From contig NZ_JAEPPI010000002.1 in NCBI RefSeq assembly GCF_017641085.1, positions 496,001-560,000 of the forward strand: 64,000 bases of DNA, in the 5' to 3' direction. The number at the start of each line of letters is the position of its first letter. Within the stretch, counting starts at the first letter, position 1. Under the pieces are notes generated by a model. It searched no databases, was not told where the DNA came from, and saw nothing but the letters and a program-made list of their open reading frames with translations. This document shows, piece after piece, positions 43,289 through 52,394 of the stretch. Made by a program: the position numbers and the translations under genes. This DNA is from Gracilimonas sp. Lineage in GTDB: Bacteria > Bacteroidota > Rhodothermia > Balneolales > Balneolaceae.

Positions 43289-44071
43289 ATGCACCAGCAT
43301 TTTGATGGATTCGATGACGAACAGTGGGACGAATTCAAGTGGGAAGCTCACTTAAATGAAGTAGAGAAAAAGAGCGAACAGCTACGCAAGTTTATCGCCT
43401 CTGACCCCAAAGGGAATATACCAAGGTGGCTGACCTTGCTTCAGGAAAGCCAGAATGAAGACGACGCATTCGAAGCGTATGTCGAGGAAGAGTTGCTTAT
43501 GGACGAGGCCTATTTTCCGGAAGACGAAGATGATTGGGACGACGAGGATGATGACTGGGATGACGAAGACTTCCTGTTTGGCCTGAATGAAGACGGCTTT
43601 ATGGATCAAGCCGATGAAGATTTCGATGAATTTGACGAAGGTGAAGAATGGAAAAGTCTGAGCGACCAGTACATGTACACCGATTACGGCTCACTCGAAG
43701 ATCTGGATGCTTTCTATGAAGCTAAAGAGTTTGCCGTTGACATCCTTAAGTGGGCAGAAACAGTTCCTGTAAAACAGCAGTCAAAAGATTTCCAGGATTT
43801 TGTGGATGAAAGCCTAAAAATTGGCGCCAAGCTTGCCGGCGGACATTCCTTTGGCTTTGAACCGGAATACATTGGGGCCAATATCGCATACTCCAAAAAG
43901 GCGCTGGCCAGTGCGAATCATGCCCTTGAATTATTACAGTCTCTTAAAAAGAAATCACTCTTCGCAAAAAAAGAGTACCTGGAATTTCATTCCGTATTGT
44001 TTGAACTGAGAAATGATATCGGAATCTATATCCAAGAGCTGCGCGACCAATTTCGCCTCGGGTTAGAATAA
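43289..44071 (+). CDS. Acidic protein of unknown function
   Basis: The 260 residues have an extreme Asp/Glu/Trp block at about residues 77-120 ('DDWDDEDDDWDDEDFLFG', 'DEDFDEFDEGEEW'). It lies between a helical N-terminal segment and a helical C-terminal domain (about 140-260, 'FAVDILKWAETVPVKQQSKDF', in part). No signal peptide is present. I do not recognise a family. The helical domain might be a conserved Bacteroidota hypothetical. A hairpin follows at 44084-44111. Confidence 0.78.
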   Translation: MHQHFDGFDDEQWDEFKWEAHLNEVEKKSEQLRKFIASDPKGNIPRWLTLLQESQNEDDAFEAYVEEELLMDEAYFPEDEDDWDDEDDDWDDEDFLFGLNEDGFMDQADEDFDEFDEGEEWKSLSDQYMYTDYGSLEDLDAFYEAKEFAVDILKWAETVPVKQQSKDFQDFVDESLKIGAKLAGGHSFGFEPEYIGANIAYSKKALASANHALELLQSLKKKSLFAKKEYLEFHSVLFELRNDIGIYIQELRDQFRLGLE

Positions 44072-44083
44072 TTTCCAAAAAAA

Positions 44084-44111
44084 GTAGAGACAAAAAATCT
44101 TATGTCTCTAC
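44084..44111. terminator. Hairpin between convergent genes
   Basis: GTAGAGACA (44084-44092) and TGTCTCTAC (44103-44111) form a perfect 9-bp stem between convergent genes, with an A-run on the left. It is also a known type of dispersed palindrome (GTAGAGAC...GTCTCTAC). It may serve as a bidirectional transcript end. Confidence 0.6.
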
Positions 44112-44126
44112 GATGTTTATTTGAAA

Positions 44127-45137
44127 TTATTCCCAGATTCCTACCTCTTTATTTCCGTCCGAATCGGTTGCCGCACGGAACATAGACCCGGTATTCGTTT
44201 TCATGGAGAAATTCCCATACTTATCAACGGCAATGAAGCCCGCATCACCCGGTTCAAGTACATCATCCACCAGGTAATCCATAGATTGCTGTAATGTGGC
44301 ATTTTTAAATTCCATGTAGGCCGCCAATGTGTGTGCCGATACATTCAGCATAATCTTTTCTCCCCATCCGGTAGCAGAAACGGCAACAAGGTCGTTTGCA
44401 TAGGTTCCGGACCCGATGATAGGAACATCACCTACACGCCCATACTTTTTATTAGTCATGCCGCCGGTAGAGGTTGCGGCCGCAAGTTTACCGTTTTTGT
44501 CAAGGGCAACAGCGCCAACGGTACCGTATTTCCATGCTTTTTGTTGGTTGGTTTCAATCAGGTTCGATTCCTGCTCGGCGGCTTGGGCTCTTTTCAGAGA
44601 CTGTAGGCGGCGCTCAGTGTAGAAATACTCGGGGTTTACACGTTCCACATCTGTTTCATCGGCGAAGGTTTCGGCTCCATCCGCAGAAAAGAATACGTGC
44701 TTGGAGTCAGTCATTACTTTGCGAGCCAGTGAAACCGGGTTTTTAACCGTTGTAACTCCCGTGATGGCTCCGGCATTCAGTGTTGCGCCGTCCATGATTG
44801 CGGCGTCCAGCTCATTCTTTCCTTCCGAGGTGAAAACGGCACCTTTTCCGGCATTATACAATTCGTTGTCTTCCAGGTAGTTAACCGTTTTCTCAATAGC
44901 ATCGAGGGCTGAGCCACCATTCTCCAAAATTTCGGCACCGATGTTCAGCGCCTCCTCCAGGGATTCCATGTAAGCTTGCTTGCGGTCTTCGGGCATATCT
45001 TTAGAAACATATCCCGCCCCGCCATGTAAAGCGATAGCCCACTCTTTTTGTTCAGGTTGAGGAGCATTAGTGTTCTGAGGTTGTGTACAGCTGCTAAGTA
45101 CTAATAGTGAAAGAAGAGCAAAGAAAATGTTTTTCAT
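44127..45137 (-). CDS. Isoaspartyl peptidase / L-asparaginase (Ntn-hydrolase), lipoprotein
   Basis: The 336 residues have a lipoprotein signal (VLSSC, Cys16). The precursor has 'ALHGGAGYVSKDM' and 'NELDAAIMDGATLNAGAITGV' (read as 'LDAAIMDGATLNAG'). The autoproteolysis/nucleophile Thr is in 'KYGTVGAVALDKNGKLAAATSTGGMTNKKYGRVGD' (read as 'YGTVGAVALD' and 'ATSTGGMTNKKYGRVGD'). It degrades isoaspartyl dipeptides and/or asparagine in the envelope. Confidence 0.94.
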   Translation of the reverse strand: MKNIFFALLSLLVLSSCTQPQNTNAPQPEQKEWAIALHGGAGYVSKDMPEDRKQAYMESLEEALNIGAEILENGGSALDAIEKTVNYLEDNELYNAGKGAVFTSEGKNELDAAIMDGATLNAGAITGVTTVKNPVSLARKVMTDSKHVFFSADGAETFADETDVERVNPEYFYTERRLQSLKRAQAAEQESNLIETNQQKAWKYGTVGAVALDKNGKLAAATSTGGMTNKKYGRVGDVPIIGSGTYANDLVAVSATGWGEKIMLNVSAHTLAAYMEFKNATLQQSMDYLVDDVLEPGDAGFIAVDKYGNFSMKTNTGSMFRAATDSDGNKEVGIWE

Positions 45138-45346
45138 AACAGGTAGTTAGTTAGATTTAAGAGGGATTATAACTCACATAAATTCCATTTTAAAGTGCCG
45201 TTTGTTTCATTTACCTATTTTAGCAGATAAAAAACCACAGCAAACAAAACGTTCATCGAGATATCATGTGCGTTCATCGAATAAATTTAAATGCCGGTTA
45301 AAAGCTTTATTTCTTTGGTGTGCAATCTTAATTAATCACTGAAATT

Positions 45347-46036
45347 ATGAAAAAGACGATAACTAAAGTTTTGATCCTTCCGTTGGTGGTGCTCAGCCTG
45401 TCCGGATGTTTTCTGAAATCGGTTCACCCCTTATTTACAGCTGAAGAAGCCATCCTGTTAGAAGGATTGGATGGTACTTTTGAAAATGGAGATCAGCGGT
45501 GGACATTCGCTTCAGATAATAACCCGAAAATGCTCGCGGAGTTGATTCGGAAATATCCTGATGAAGATATAAGTTTTGATCCCGGAGATGAAGACTCGCT
45601 AAAAATGAACGCATACCTGATTTTATTTGAGGAGACTGATGAACCTAACATTACACCGGTGTTATTTTTAGGAAAGGTGGGCAAGCTGAATGGCCACTAT
45701 TATCTTAATCTTAAGCTTTTTGATGTTGATTTGGGGATGTCTGCTTCCCCGGTTATTACTCACAGGTTTAACATTAATACTTTCTCGAGGATTGATGTGC
45801 AGGACTCGAAGTTGGTGATGGAGCACCTTGAAAGCAGCTGGATCAAAGATCAAATTCTGAATAACCGTGTTCGTATAAAGCACGAAGTGGTACAAGCCGA
45901 TTATGATGATTCTACGGAGATATTAATCACAGCTTCAACCCCTGAACTGCAACAGTTTGTAGAGAAATATGGGGAAGAAGAAGATGCTTACCAGGAGCCG
46001 TTAACACTGAAAAGGGTGCCAAATGCGGTTCAGTAA
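45347..46036 (+). CDS. Lipoprotein in an operon with LytS/LytTR
   Basis: The 229 residues have a lipobox LSGC (Cys21). The mature part is beta-rich ('VHPLFTAEEAILLEGLDGTFEN', in part 'LLEGLDGTFENGDQRW', and 'YYLNLKLFDVDLGM') without a recognised family. It overlaps the following LytS-like kinase gene by 14 bp, so it may be a sensory accessory lipoprotein of that system. Confidence 0.8.
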   Translation: MKKTITKVLILPLVVLSLSGCFLKSVHPLFTAEEAILLEGLDGTFENGDQRWTFASDNNPKMLAELIRKYPDEDISFDPGDEDSLKMNAYLILFEETDEPNITPVLFLGKVGKLNGHYYLNLKLFDVDLGMSASPVITHRFNINTFSRIDVQDSKLVMEHLESSWIKDQILNNRVRIKHEVVQADYDDSTEILITASTPELQQFVEKYGEEEDAYQEPLTLKRVPNAVQ

Positions 46037-47054
46037 ACTGTTTAATAAGAAACTGCTTATGTACCTGGTGTTCTGGGCAGTTTCTTTTTATGCCGGATTG
46101 GAAGTGTTCAGCCGTACAGGCGACATCCGAACCATCGATGTTATTTACACCTTTCTGTTCCATGTTCCCTTGGTTATCATCGTTTCATTGCATGCCTTTC
46201 TTCTAATTCCGAACTACCTGGCTAAGTCTCGCTTTTGGTTGTACGGGCTAACCCTTATAGTATTATTAGGGATGGCATACCCCGCTTATAATTTCTCTTT
46301 TTTGCTGCTTTCTGATTGGCTGTTTCCCGGATACTATTTGGTCGGGGTTTATGGCTTTATCGAGGTAACAGGTTTCGCTGTCCTTTATTTGATTTTAAGT
46401 TCAACGCTTGAGTTCGGAAGAAGTTGGTTTGAGGTATTGAGGAGCAGAAATAAAATTGCTGAGCTGGAATCCGAGAAACGGGTATCAGAATTGAAAGCCC
46501 TGAGGGCACAGGTAAATCCGCACTTTTTATTTAACTCGTTGAATACGATTTACAGTGAAGCCCTCAAAAAAAGCGATAAAGCGCCGGCGCTGATTCTGAA
46601 ATTATCGGATATGCTACGCCATGTGGTTGATAAGATGGACCAGGAGCAGGTTTTGCTGGAAGAAGAGATAGAATATCTTACTCACTTTGTAGATTTACAT
46701 AAAGAGCGGTTGAATGAGCCTGAAAAAGTACATTTTATCACAGAGGGTGATTTTTCTGGGAAGAAAATTGCCCCGCTGCTGTTAATCATTTTTGTTGAAA
46801 ACTGTTTCAAACATGCAGACCTCACGGATAAGGAAGCTCTGATATCTATTCAGATAAAACAGGATGCACAGGAACTAATTCTGCACTGTAATAACACCGT
46901 TTATGAAAAGGGAAATAAGGAGGAAAAGACTTCAGGAACCGGCCTTCAGAATGCCAAAAGAAGATTAGATCTCGCCTACGGTGGAAGTTACAGCCTCGAC
47001 ATTAACCAACAGGAAAACCTGTATGAACTTACATTAAAACTGGGGACAGGATGA
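46023..47054 (+). CDS. LytS-like sensor histidine kinase (His_kinase family)
   Basis: The 343 residues have four N-terminal membrane helices (about 10-120), a short coiled coil, and the His_kinase box 'LRAQVNPHFLFNSLNTIYSEA' (read as 'QVNPHFLFNSLNTI', with the phospho-acceptor His after Pro). HATPase_c follows with 'LLLIIFVENCFKHA' and 'SGTGLQNAKRRLDLAYG'. It pairs with the LytTR regulator, whose start overlaps its stop by 4 bp. Confidence 0.94.
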   Translation: MRFSKLFNKKLLMYLVFWAVSFYAGLEVFSRTGDIRTIDVIYTFLFHVPLVIIVSLHAFLLIPNYLAKSRFWLYGLTLIVLLGMAYPAYNFSFLLLSDWLFPGYYLVGVYGFIEVTGFAVLYLILSSTLEFGRSWFEVLRSRNKIAELESEKRVSELKALRAQVNPHFLFNSLNTIYSEALKKSDKAPALILKLSDMLRHVVDKMDQEQVLLEEEIEYLTHFVDLHKERLNEPEKVHFITEGDFSGKKIAPLLLIIFVENCFKHADLTDKEALISIQIKQDAQELILHCNNTVYEKGNKEEKTSGTGLQNAKRRLDLAYGGSYSLDINQQENLYELTLKLGTG

Positions 47055-47728
47055 TGCGTTGTGTAATAATCGATGATGAACCGGCCGCTCGATCCGTTCT
47101 GGAACAATACATTGCCGACACTCCTGAACTGCAGCTGACAGAATCGTGTAAAAATGCCTTAGAGGCCCGGAAAGTGGTAAAGGAAAAGGAAGTAGACTTA
47201 CTGTTTCTGGACGTCAATATGCCGCGTTTGTCCGGCATTGAGTTTCTTAAAACGCTGAATAACGCACCGCGGGTAATTCTGACCACTGCTTACTCAGAAT
47301 ATGCGCTGGAAGGGTATGAACTGGATGTGGTGGATTACCTGCTTAAACCGTTTTCATTTGAGCGGTTTTTGAAAGCAGTGGATAAAGCGTGGGATAAAAC
47401 GGAGATAAGTCAAGCAGCCGGTCAGGTCATCACCATCAAAGCGGATGGGAAGTTATACAGGGTTGGGGTGAATGATATTATGTTTGCAGAAAGCCAGGGC
47501 GATTACATCACGGTTCACACCAACGAAAAGAAACTCACCTTCAATCAAACACTCAAGGACTTTTACAGCCAGCTGCCTGAATCGCTGTTCAGTCGTGTTC
47601 ATAAATCCTATGTGGTTTCCCTTTCAAAAATTGAATATTTGGAAGGGAGCCTCATCAAATTGGGAAATCATTCCCTGCCGGTTGGGAAGGCATACAAAGA
47701 AGCCTTTCTGGAGAAGTACATCGCGTGA
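47051..47728 (+). CDS. LytTR-family response regulator
   Basis: The 225 residues include a receiver domain with 'IIDDEPAA' and the phospho-acceptor Asp in 'LLFLDVNMPRLSGIEFL'. 'TTAYSEYALEGYELDVVDYLLKPFSFERFLKAV' (read as 'VVDYLLKPFSFERF') follows, then a LytTR DNA-binding domain ('DIMFAESQGDYITVHT', 'SRVHKSYVVSLSKIEYLEG'). It is the cognate regulator of the overlapping LytS-like kinase. Confidence 0.96.
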   Translation: MMRCVIIDDEPAARSVLEQYIADTPELQLTESCKNALEARKVVKEKEVDLLFLDVNMPRLSGIEFLKTLNNAPRVILTTAYSEYALEGYELDVVDYLLKPFSFERFLKAVDKAWDKTEISQAAGQVITIKADGKLYRVGVNDIMFAESQGDYITVHTNEKKLTFNQTLKDFYSQLPESLFSRVHKSYVVSLSKIEYLEGSLIKLGNHSLPVGKAYKEAFLEKYIA

Positions 47729-47734
47729 TTGCAT

Positions 47735-47764
47735 AAAAAAAGGCGGCCTCAGCAAAGACCGCCC
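47735..47764 (-). terminator. Intrinsic terminator of the yceI-like gene
   Basis: On the minus strand GGCGG and CCGCC (47759-47763 and 47742-47746) form a stem followed by TTTTTTT. It lies 33 bp beyond the stop of the YceI gene and 14 bp past the convergent regulator gene. Confidence 0.8.
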
Positions 47765-47796
47765 TCTATACCTAAATAAATAATAACTAAGCGAGC

Positions 47797-48336
47797 CTAT
47801 GCTTCCACGGGTTCACTTTCTACGACCTGTACATTCAGGTGCAACTTAACTTCATCAGCCACAACCACGCTGCCGGCTTCGGTTACTGCACTCCATTTAA
47901 GCCCGAATTCCTTTCGGTTGATGGAGCCATTAATTTCAAACCCGGCTTTGGTTTGTCCGTAGGGATCGTCCACAGTTCCGCCGTGCTCAGCGTTCAGGGT
48001 CACTTCTTTGGTGATGTCTCGGATGGTTAAGTTTCCGGTCAATTCGTACGTATCCTCACCGGTGTTTTTGAATGAAGTGGACTCAAACTTGAGCTTTGGA
48101 AATTCTTTGGCGTTGAAGAAGTCGTCAGACTTGAGGTGAGCATCTCTGTCTTCATTGTTGGTGGTAATGCTGTCGATGTCAGCTTCAAAGGTAACAGATG
48201 CATTCTCGAAAGAGTCGCCTTCCGTCTCTAACGCTCCGTTAAAGCTTTTGAAATTTCCGGTTACGGTCGAAATAACCAGGTGCTTCACTTTAAACTGTAT
48301 CTCTGAATGAGTAGGGTCAATATTCCAGGTTGCCAT
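47797..48336 (-). CDS. YceI family protein
   Basis: The 179 residues carry 'WNIDPTHSEIQFKVKHLVISTVTGNF' (read as 'IDPTHSEIQFKVKHLV'), 'DAHLKSDDFFNAKEFPKLKFES' (read as 'HLKSDDFFNAKEFPKLKF'), 'LTGNLTIRDITKEVTL' and 'RKEFGLKW'. It is a lipocalin-like beta-barrel that binds isoprenoid-type lipids. It lacks a signal peptide, so this copy is probably cytoplasmic. Confidence 0.95.
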   Translation of the reverse strand: MATWNIDPTHSEIQFKVKHLVISTVTGNFKSFNGALETEGDSFENASVTFEADIDSITTNNEDRDAHLKSDDFFNAKEFPKLKFESTSFKNTGEDTYELTGNLTIRDITKEVTLNAEHGGTVDDPYGQTKAGFEINGSINRKEFGLKWSAVTEAGSVVVADEVKLHLNVQVVESEPVEA

Positions 48337-48597
48337 AATAATATAAGTTAGATTAGTATTAAATAGTTTAATGTTGAACTAAATGTATGCACATATAACT
48401 CACCACGGAAATAGAAAGTTCCTATTGCCCTGATATTTGACTTTCATAGACTGAATGAACCGGCCGGCAAGTGGGTTAGTCCACTGTCATGTAAGCAAAA
48501 AGGCTCTTTTTAATAAAGAATTACAGAAAAGGCAGTACCCTCTGTTTACCTTAATCATGCTTCCAAGATTAAAACCAACGTTAATTTATTCCATCAA

Positions 48598-49833
48598 ATG
48601 AAAAAGAAACTAACGTATTTGTTGCTGCTGGCCGGTTTTATATATCCCGGATCTGTAACGGCTCAGGATTCAACATCAACCATCAATGTATTTTTGGATT
48701 GCCGAAGAACATGTGATGAGAGTTTTGTCCGTGATGAAATTCAGTTCGTTAATTACGTTCGTACAAATGAAGATGCAGATGTGCATTTGTTGATCACCCG
48801 TCAACAAACCGGAAGCGAGGGGCAGGAATATACGCTTGAGTTTATTGGAGAAAATGACTTTTCAGGGGTAAACGATGTAATGATATTCTATTCTCCGGAA
48901 TCGGATACCGAGGATGAAAGGAGAAATGGATTAAACCAGTACATTAAATTGGGTTTATTTCCTTACTTAAAAGATCGGCCGGTAGCCCAACGGTTAATTA
49001 TTGATTTCGACGCTGCAAATGAAGGAAAACAACAAGAGCAAAGAGATGACTGGAACTTTTGGGTGTTTGATATAAACGCCGATACGGATCTGGAAGGAGA
49101 GAAGTCTGAAAATGAATTTTCGCTAAACGGTCGGCTAAGTGCAGAAAGGGTAACTCCGGAATGGAAGTTTGAGCTTGAGGTACAGCAGTACTACGAAAAG
49201 CAAACGTTTGAAGATGACGGAGAAACCGACACCTTTACCCGCGAAAGCAGAGACGCCGAAGCACTAGTAGTTAAAAGCCTGGGAGACCATTGGTCGGCCG
49301 GTATTTCATCACAAGCTCGCCATTCTACAAGAAGTAACTATGATTTATTACTGGAAGGAAGTCCGGCGATAGAGTACAGCGTATTCCCGTACAGCGAATT
49401 TACCAAACGGGAAATTACTTTTATGTATCGCTTTACAGGTGGGTATTATGATTACAATGAAGTAACGGTGTACGGTAAAACCTCTGAGAAATTATTACAG
49501 CAACAACTAAGTTCCCAAATCAGGTTTACGCAACCCTGGGGTGAATTTGAGGCCCGGATTGTTGGCTCCGCATTTCTGCATGATTTTACCAAAAACAGGA
49601 TAGGAACCGATCTGCAACTGGACTTCAGAATTTTTCGTGGCTTGTCGGTCTATTTCAGGGGAGAATATGACTGGATTAACAATCAACTTTCTATCCCGGC
49701 CGGAGGTATTACCGAACAGGAGCAGCTGCTGAACCTGCGAGAACGGGCAACCTCCTATTCTTATGAACTCAGCTTTGGCCTGGAGCTAAGCTTTGGTTCT
49801 ATTTACAACAATGTGGTGAACCCGAGATTGTAA
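48598..49833 (+). CDS. Exported beta-barrel-like protein
   Basis: The 411 residues have a signal peptide (about 1-22, ending VTAQ). A first domain (about 25-160) has 'VFLDCRRTCDESFVRDEIQFVNYV' (read as 'LDCRRTCDESFVRDEI') and 'ADVHLLITRQQTGS'. The rest alternates aromatic/polar strands ('FEARIVGSAFLH', 'LQLDFRIFRGLSVYFRGEYDW' in part) as in outer-membrane barrels, ending in an aromatic-poor strand. Similar Bacteroidota proteins are uncharacterised. Confidence 0.8.
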   Translation: MKKKLTYLLLLAGFIYPGSVTAQDSTSTINVFLDCRRTCDESFVRDEIQFVNYVRTNEDADVHLLITRQQTGSEGQEYTLEFIGENDFSGVNDVMIFYSPESDTEDERRNGLNQYIKLGLFPYLKDRPVAQRLIIDFDAANEGKQQEQRDDWNFWVFDINADTDLEGEKSENEFSLNGRLSAERVTPEWKFELEVQQYYEKQTFEDDGETDTFTRESRDAEALVVKSLGDHWSAGISSQARHSTRSNYDLLLEGSPAIEYSVFPYSEFTKREITFMYRFTGGYYDYNEVTVYGKTSEKLLQQQLSSQIRFTQPWGEFEARIVGSAFLHDFTKNRIGTDLQLDFRIFRGLSVYFRGEYDWINNQLSIPAGGITEQEQLLNLRERATSYSYELSFGLELSFGSIYNNVVNPRL

Positions 49834-49857
49834 GTGAATGCTTTAAGGCGAAAATAA

Positions 49858-51645
49858 TTAATCCGACTCCAGCACCTCTTTGCTAAAGGTAAGAGTAAAA
49901 ACGGTGCCTTTATCTGAAGAGCTAAAAGAATAGTCTTCGGCTATTTGTTCAGATAACATATCTATTAGTGACAGTCCTAATGAGTCACTTTCAGTGGGAT
50001 TGAAATTACTGGGTAACCCGACACCATTATCTGAAATTTTAAGGTGAGGTTTATCCTCGGCTGCTTCAGGGTTTAAATCCAAATTCACACGGCCCTTCTC
50101 CATGCCACTGAAAGCATGTTTGAAAACATTAGTAAGTACTTCATTAACAACTAACGAACAAGTTAAAGCATACTCAACGGGGATGGAGAGTGGTTGACAA
50201 TTAAACACTAATTCAACCTCAACATCTGTCTGTAATGTTTTTTTAATTGTTTGAGCCAGAAGCTTAAGGCGTTCACTAAAATCTAAGGCCGCATAGTTTT
50301 TGGTTTGGTAAAGTTGTTCATGAATGCTGGCCATGGTATGGATTCTGGCTATGCTGTCAAGTAACCGGTCTAAAACAGCTTCATTCTGTTCATCAGAAGC
50401 TTGTAAATGAAGCATGGTGACTAAGACGGAAAGGTTGTTCTTAATACGATGGTGGATTTCTGAAAGCAGGGTTTCCTTTTCCCTGAGCGAATCCAGAATT
50501 TGCTCGTGTTTAATCTGCCGTTCCGTTATATCCCTGGTATTCACAACGTATCCCTTAACAGCAGGGTCATTGCTAAGGTTTGTGATCGTGCCTTCCAGCC
50601 ACCTCCATTGTTTCTCATTATTCAAAAAACGAAAAGGGTTAATCTGAACTGTTTCGTTGTTAGATAGAGAAGTAAATAATGTGTAGAGTCTGTCTTTATC
50701 ATCTTGATGGATAAGGTCGAATGCATTTTTATCCATGAAGTATTCCGGAGGAAGATTTAGTACGTTCTTTGATGCCGGACTGGCGTACGTATAGTTGCCT
50801 TCTTCATCAAGGATGGCAATCATATCCATCCCGTTTTGTACTAAAGCTTTAAACCTTCTCTCATTAAGTTCAAGATCTTCCTCGGCTTTTCTGCGCCCCG
50901 TTACATTCTGGCTGATACCATAAAACCTGATACACTGTCCGTCAGCGTATTCAGGCTCACCGGTAGCTCTTATCCATCGTTCATCACCTTTGCCGCTTAT
51001 AATTTTTAATTCAACATCAAATGGGATCTCATGTTCAATAGCGTCATAGGCGGCTTTGGCAAAGGTTTCGCGATGGTAACCTTCCTTAAACAATTGAATC
51101 GTACTTTCTACATCGGGGTGGTAATCCGCTTCAAAACCATGAACTTGTTTGGTGATATCGGACCAGTGTAGCTCATGGTTAATCATATCATATTCCCAGG
51201 TACCAATGTGAGCGAGTTGGTAAGCCTTATCAATGAGCTCCTGCTCTTCCTGTATTCTCTGTTTCGATAGAATACGGTCTATTTTTGATGCTACAAGCAT
51301 GCATGCAGTCTCAATGAAATAGGTATCATCTTCATTGAAGTGATGGTCGCTCTCCGCAGAAACTGAAACCACCACAGGAAGCCCGCCTGCTTCATAACCG
51401 GTTTTATAAAATTCAGTGTTTGAGGATTCGTGCCCTGAATGATGAGAAATGTCATCAAAACTTACGCTTACTAAAACGCCTGCCTGTTCAGGCCAGAATT
51501 TAGATATAAGATGAGAAGCGTTGCGAATGAGGTCAGAAACCGAAAGCTCATAATCATTGAGTTGGGTGATCTCGTGAATTAATTTCATCGCGAGATTCAA
51601 CGTTGAATTCTCTGAACGCTCAAGTTCCGTAAAGTTACTTCCCAT
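49858..51645 (-). CDS. Soluble sensor histidine kinase, GAF-like plus two PAS plus HisKA_2
   Basis: The 595 residues have no membrane helix. An N-terminal GAF-like region (about 1-125) is followed by PAS 1 (about 140-265, 'AHIGTWEYDMINHELHWSD', ending 'GISQNVTGRRKAEEDL'), PAS 2 (about 268-385, ending 'NTRDITERQIKHEQIL'), HisKA_2 with intact 'EIHHRIKNNLSVLVTML', and HATPase_c ('SLVVNEVLTNVFKHAF', 'ISDNGVGLPSNF'). It is probably a cytoplasmic sensor of small ligands or redox state. No response regulator is adjacent. Confidence 0.93.
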   Translation of the reverse strand: MGSNFTELERSENSTLNLAMKLIHEITQLNDYELSVSDLIRNASHLISKFWPEQAGVLVSVSFDDISHHSGHESSNTEFYKTGYEAGGLPVVVSVSAESDHHFNEDDTYFIETACMLVASKIDRILSKQRIQEEQELIDKAYQLAHIGTWEYDMINHELHWSDITKQVHGFEADYHPDVESTIQLFKEGYHRETFAKAAYDAIEHEIPFDVELKIISGKGDERWIRATGEPEYADGQCIRFYGISQNVTGRRKAEEDLELNERRFKALVQNGMDMIAILDEEGNYTYASPASKNVLNLPPEYFMDKNAFDLIHQDDKDRLYTLFTSLSNNETVQINPFRFLNNEKQWRWLEGTITNLSNDPAVKGYVVNTRDITERQIKHEQILDSLREKETLLSEIHHRIKNNLSVLVTMLHLQASDEQNEAVLDRLLDSIARIHTMASIHEQLYQTKNYAALDFSERLKLLAQTIKKTLQTDVEVELVFNCQPLSIPVEYALTCSLVVNEVLTNVFKHAFSGMEKGRVNLDLNPEAAEDKPHLKISDNGVGLPSNFNPTESDSLGLSLIDMLSEQIAEDYSFSSSDKGTVFTLTFSKEVLESD

Positions 51646-51980
51646 TATTTACAGGGTTAATTAACCACACAAAGTTGATGTGGATTAGGTTGTTAAAGCT
51701 TTTATAAAACCTAAAGAGGGTTATTACACTTTAAGTAATATAATAATATTAGAAACCTTTAATAATAGGTGTGGGAAAATTGTAGAATAGAAGGAAAAGC
51801 ATATAAATAAAAGTACGCCCGGAAGAAAGCACAAGTCTTCACACTATTGCCTTAAAACGCACTTTATTGATGATTAAAGGCAGATCCTATTTTTTGTTTA
51901 AGTGGGTGAAGGGGAGGGAAATGAAAGATTTGTTTGCCGACTACGAAGAATTAAATCCTGCTGATTGATACTCAGTTTCA
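51646..51980. other. AT-rich non-coding region holding repeat copy A
   Basis: There is no convincing gene. The right part (51813-51938) is copy A of a degenerate direct repeat also found at 53510-53636 and 60837-60934. It carries a GGAGG site and a 15-codon ORF (MKDLFADYEELNPAD, 51921-51968), which looks like the 5' stump of a lost gene. The left part is AT-rich leader of the minus-strand kinase gene. Confidence 0.5.
51813..51938 (+). repeat. Degenerate direct repeat, copy A
   Basis: The repeat begins GTACGCCCGGAAGAAA and ends with ATGAAAGATTTGTTTGC. The start matches copy B (GTACGCCCAGAAGAAA) and the 17-base end is identical in copy C. The centre shares CACTTTA(A/T)TGAT, TTAA.GGCAGAT.CT and GGGT.AAGGG.AGG with copy B. 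All three copies have the same orientation. Confidence 0.65.
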
Positions 51981-52394
51981 TTACATTTTTTTCCCTATCC
52001 AAGGCTCATTTTCCTCAAATAGAGTGTGTATAATCTCTCTTATAAAATTATAATTACCCTTAACTGAGTTTCTGAATTGTTTCGCTCTTAAATATCTGAT
52101 TGTTTTATCAAAGTCATCGAAATGTCTTTTATCAACGGTAAACTTCTTAAAATCTATACCAATAATTTTTTTTGTACTCTTTTCTAAAAAATAATCAATT
52201 CCTTCATTTTCAAACTTCTCTGTTACAATATCGTCTTCACTTATTGGGTATTTAAATTTTATAAACCTTCCGCCGTTATGCGATTTTATAATTGCTTCCT
52301 TAGGAATTAGCGCATAAGAGACATTCGTTTTTTGATCAGCCGTATTCTTGATAGAAGGCATCTCATTTTTTGTAATATCAATTGTCTCATTCAT
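51981..52394 (-). CDS. Small protein of a two-gene accessory module
   Basis: The start is ATG 52394 (MNETIDITKNEMPS). A strong GGAGGA lies 8 nt upstream inside the end of the preceding gene, and the start overlaps that gene's last 8 bp. The 137 residues are lysine-rich and soluble ('ALIPKEAIIKSHNGGRFIKFKYPI', read as 'IIKSHNGGRFIKFKYP'; 'HFDDFDKTIRYLRAKQF'). No family is recognised. It is very AT-rich, unlike the core genes, and translationally coupled to the membrane/GAF-like partner. Confidence 0.75.
   Translation of the reverse strand: MNETIDITKNEMPSIKNTADQKTNVSYALIPKEAIIKSHNGGRFIKFKYPISEDDIVTEKFENEGIDYFLEKSTKKIIGIDFKKFTVDKRHFDDFDKTIRYLRAKQFRNSVKGNYNFIREIIHTLFEENEPWIGKKM

Noticed and set aside
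51921-51968. 15-codon ORF MKDLFADYEELNPAD as a real small gene
   Set aside because: The same start recurs with a different early stop at 60918. It is better explained as the stump of a lost longer gene within a repeat.
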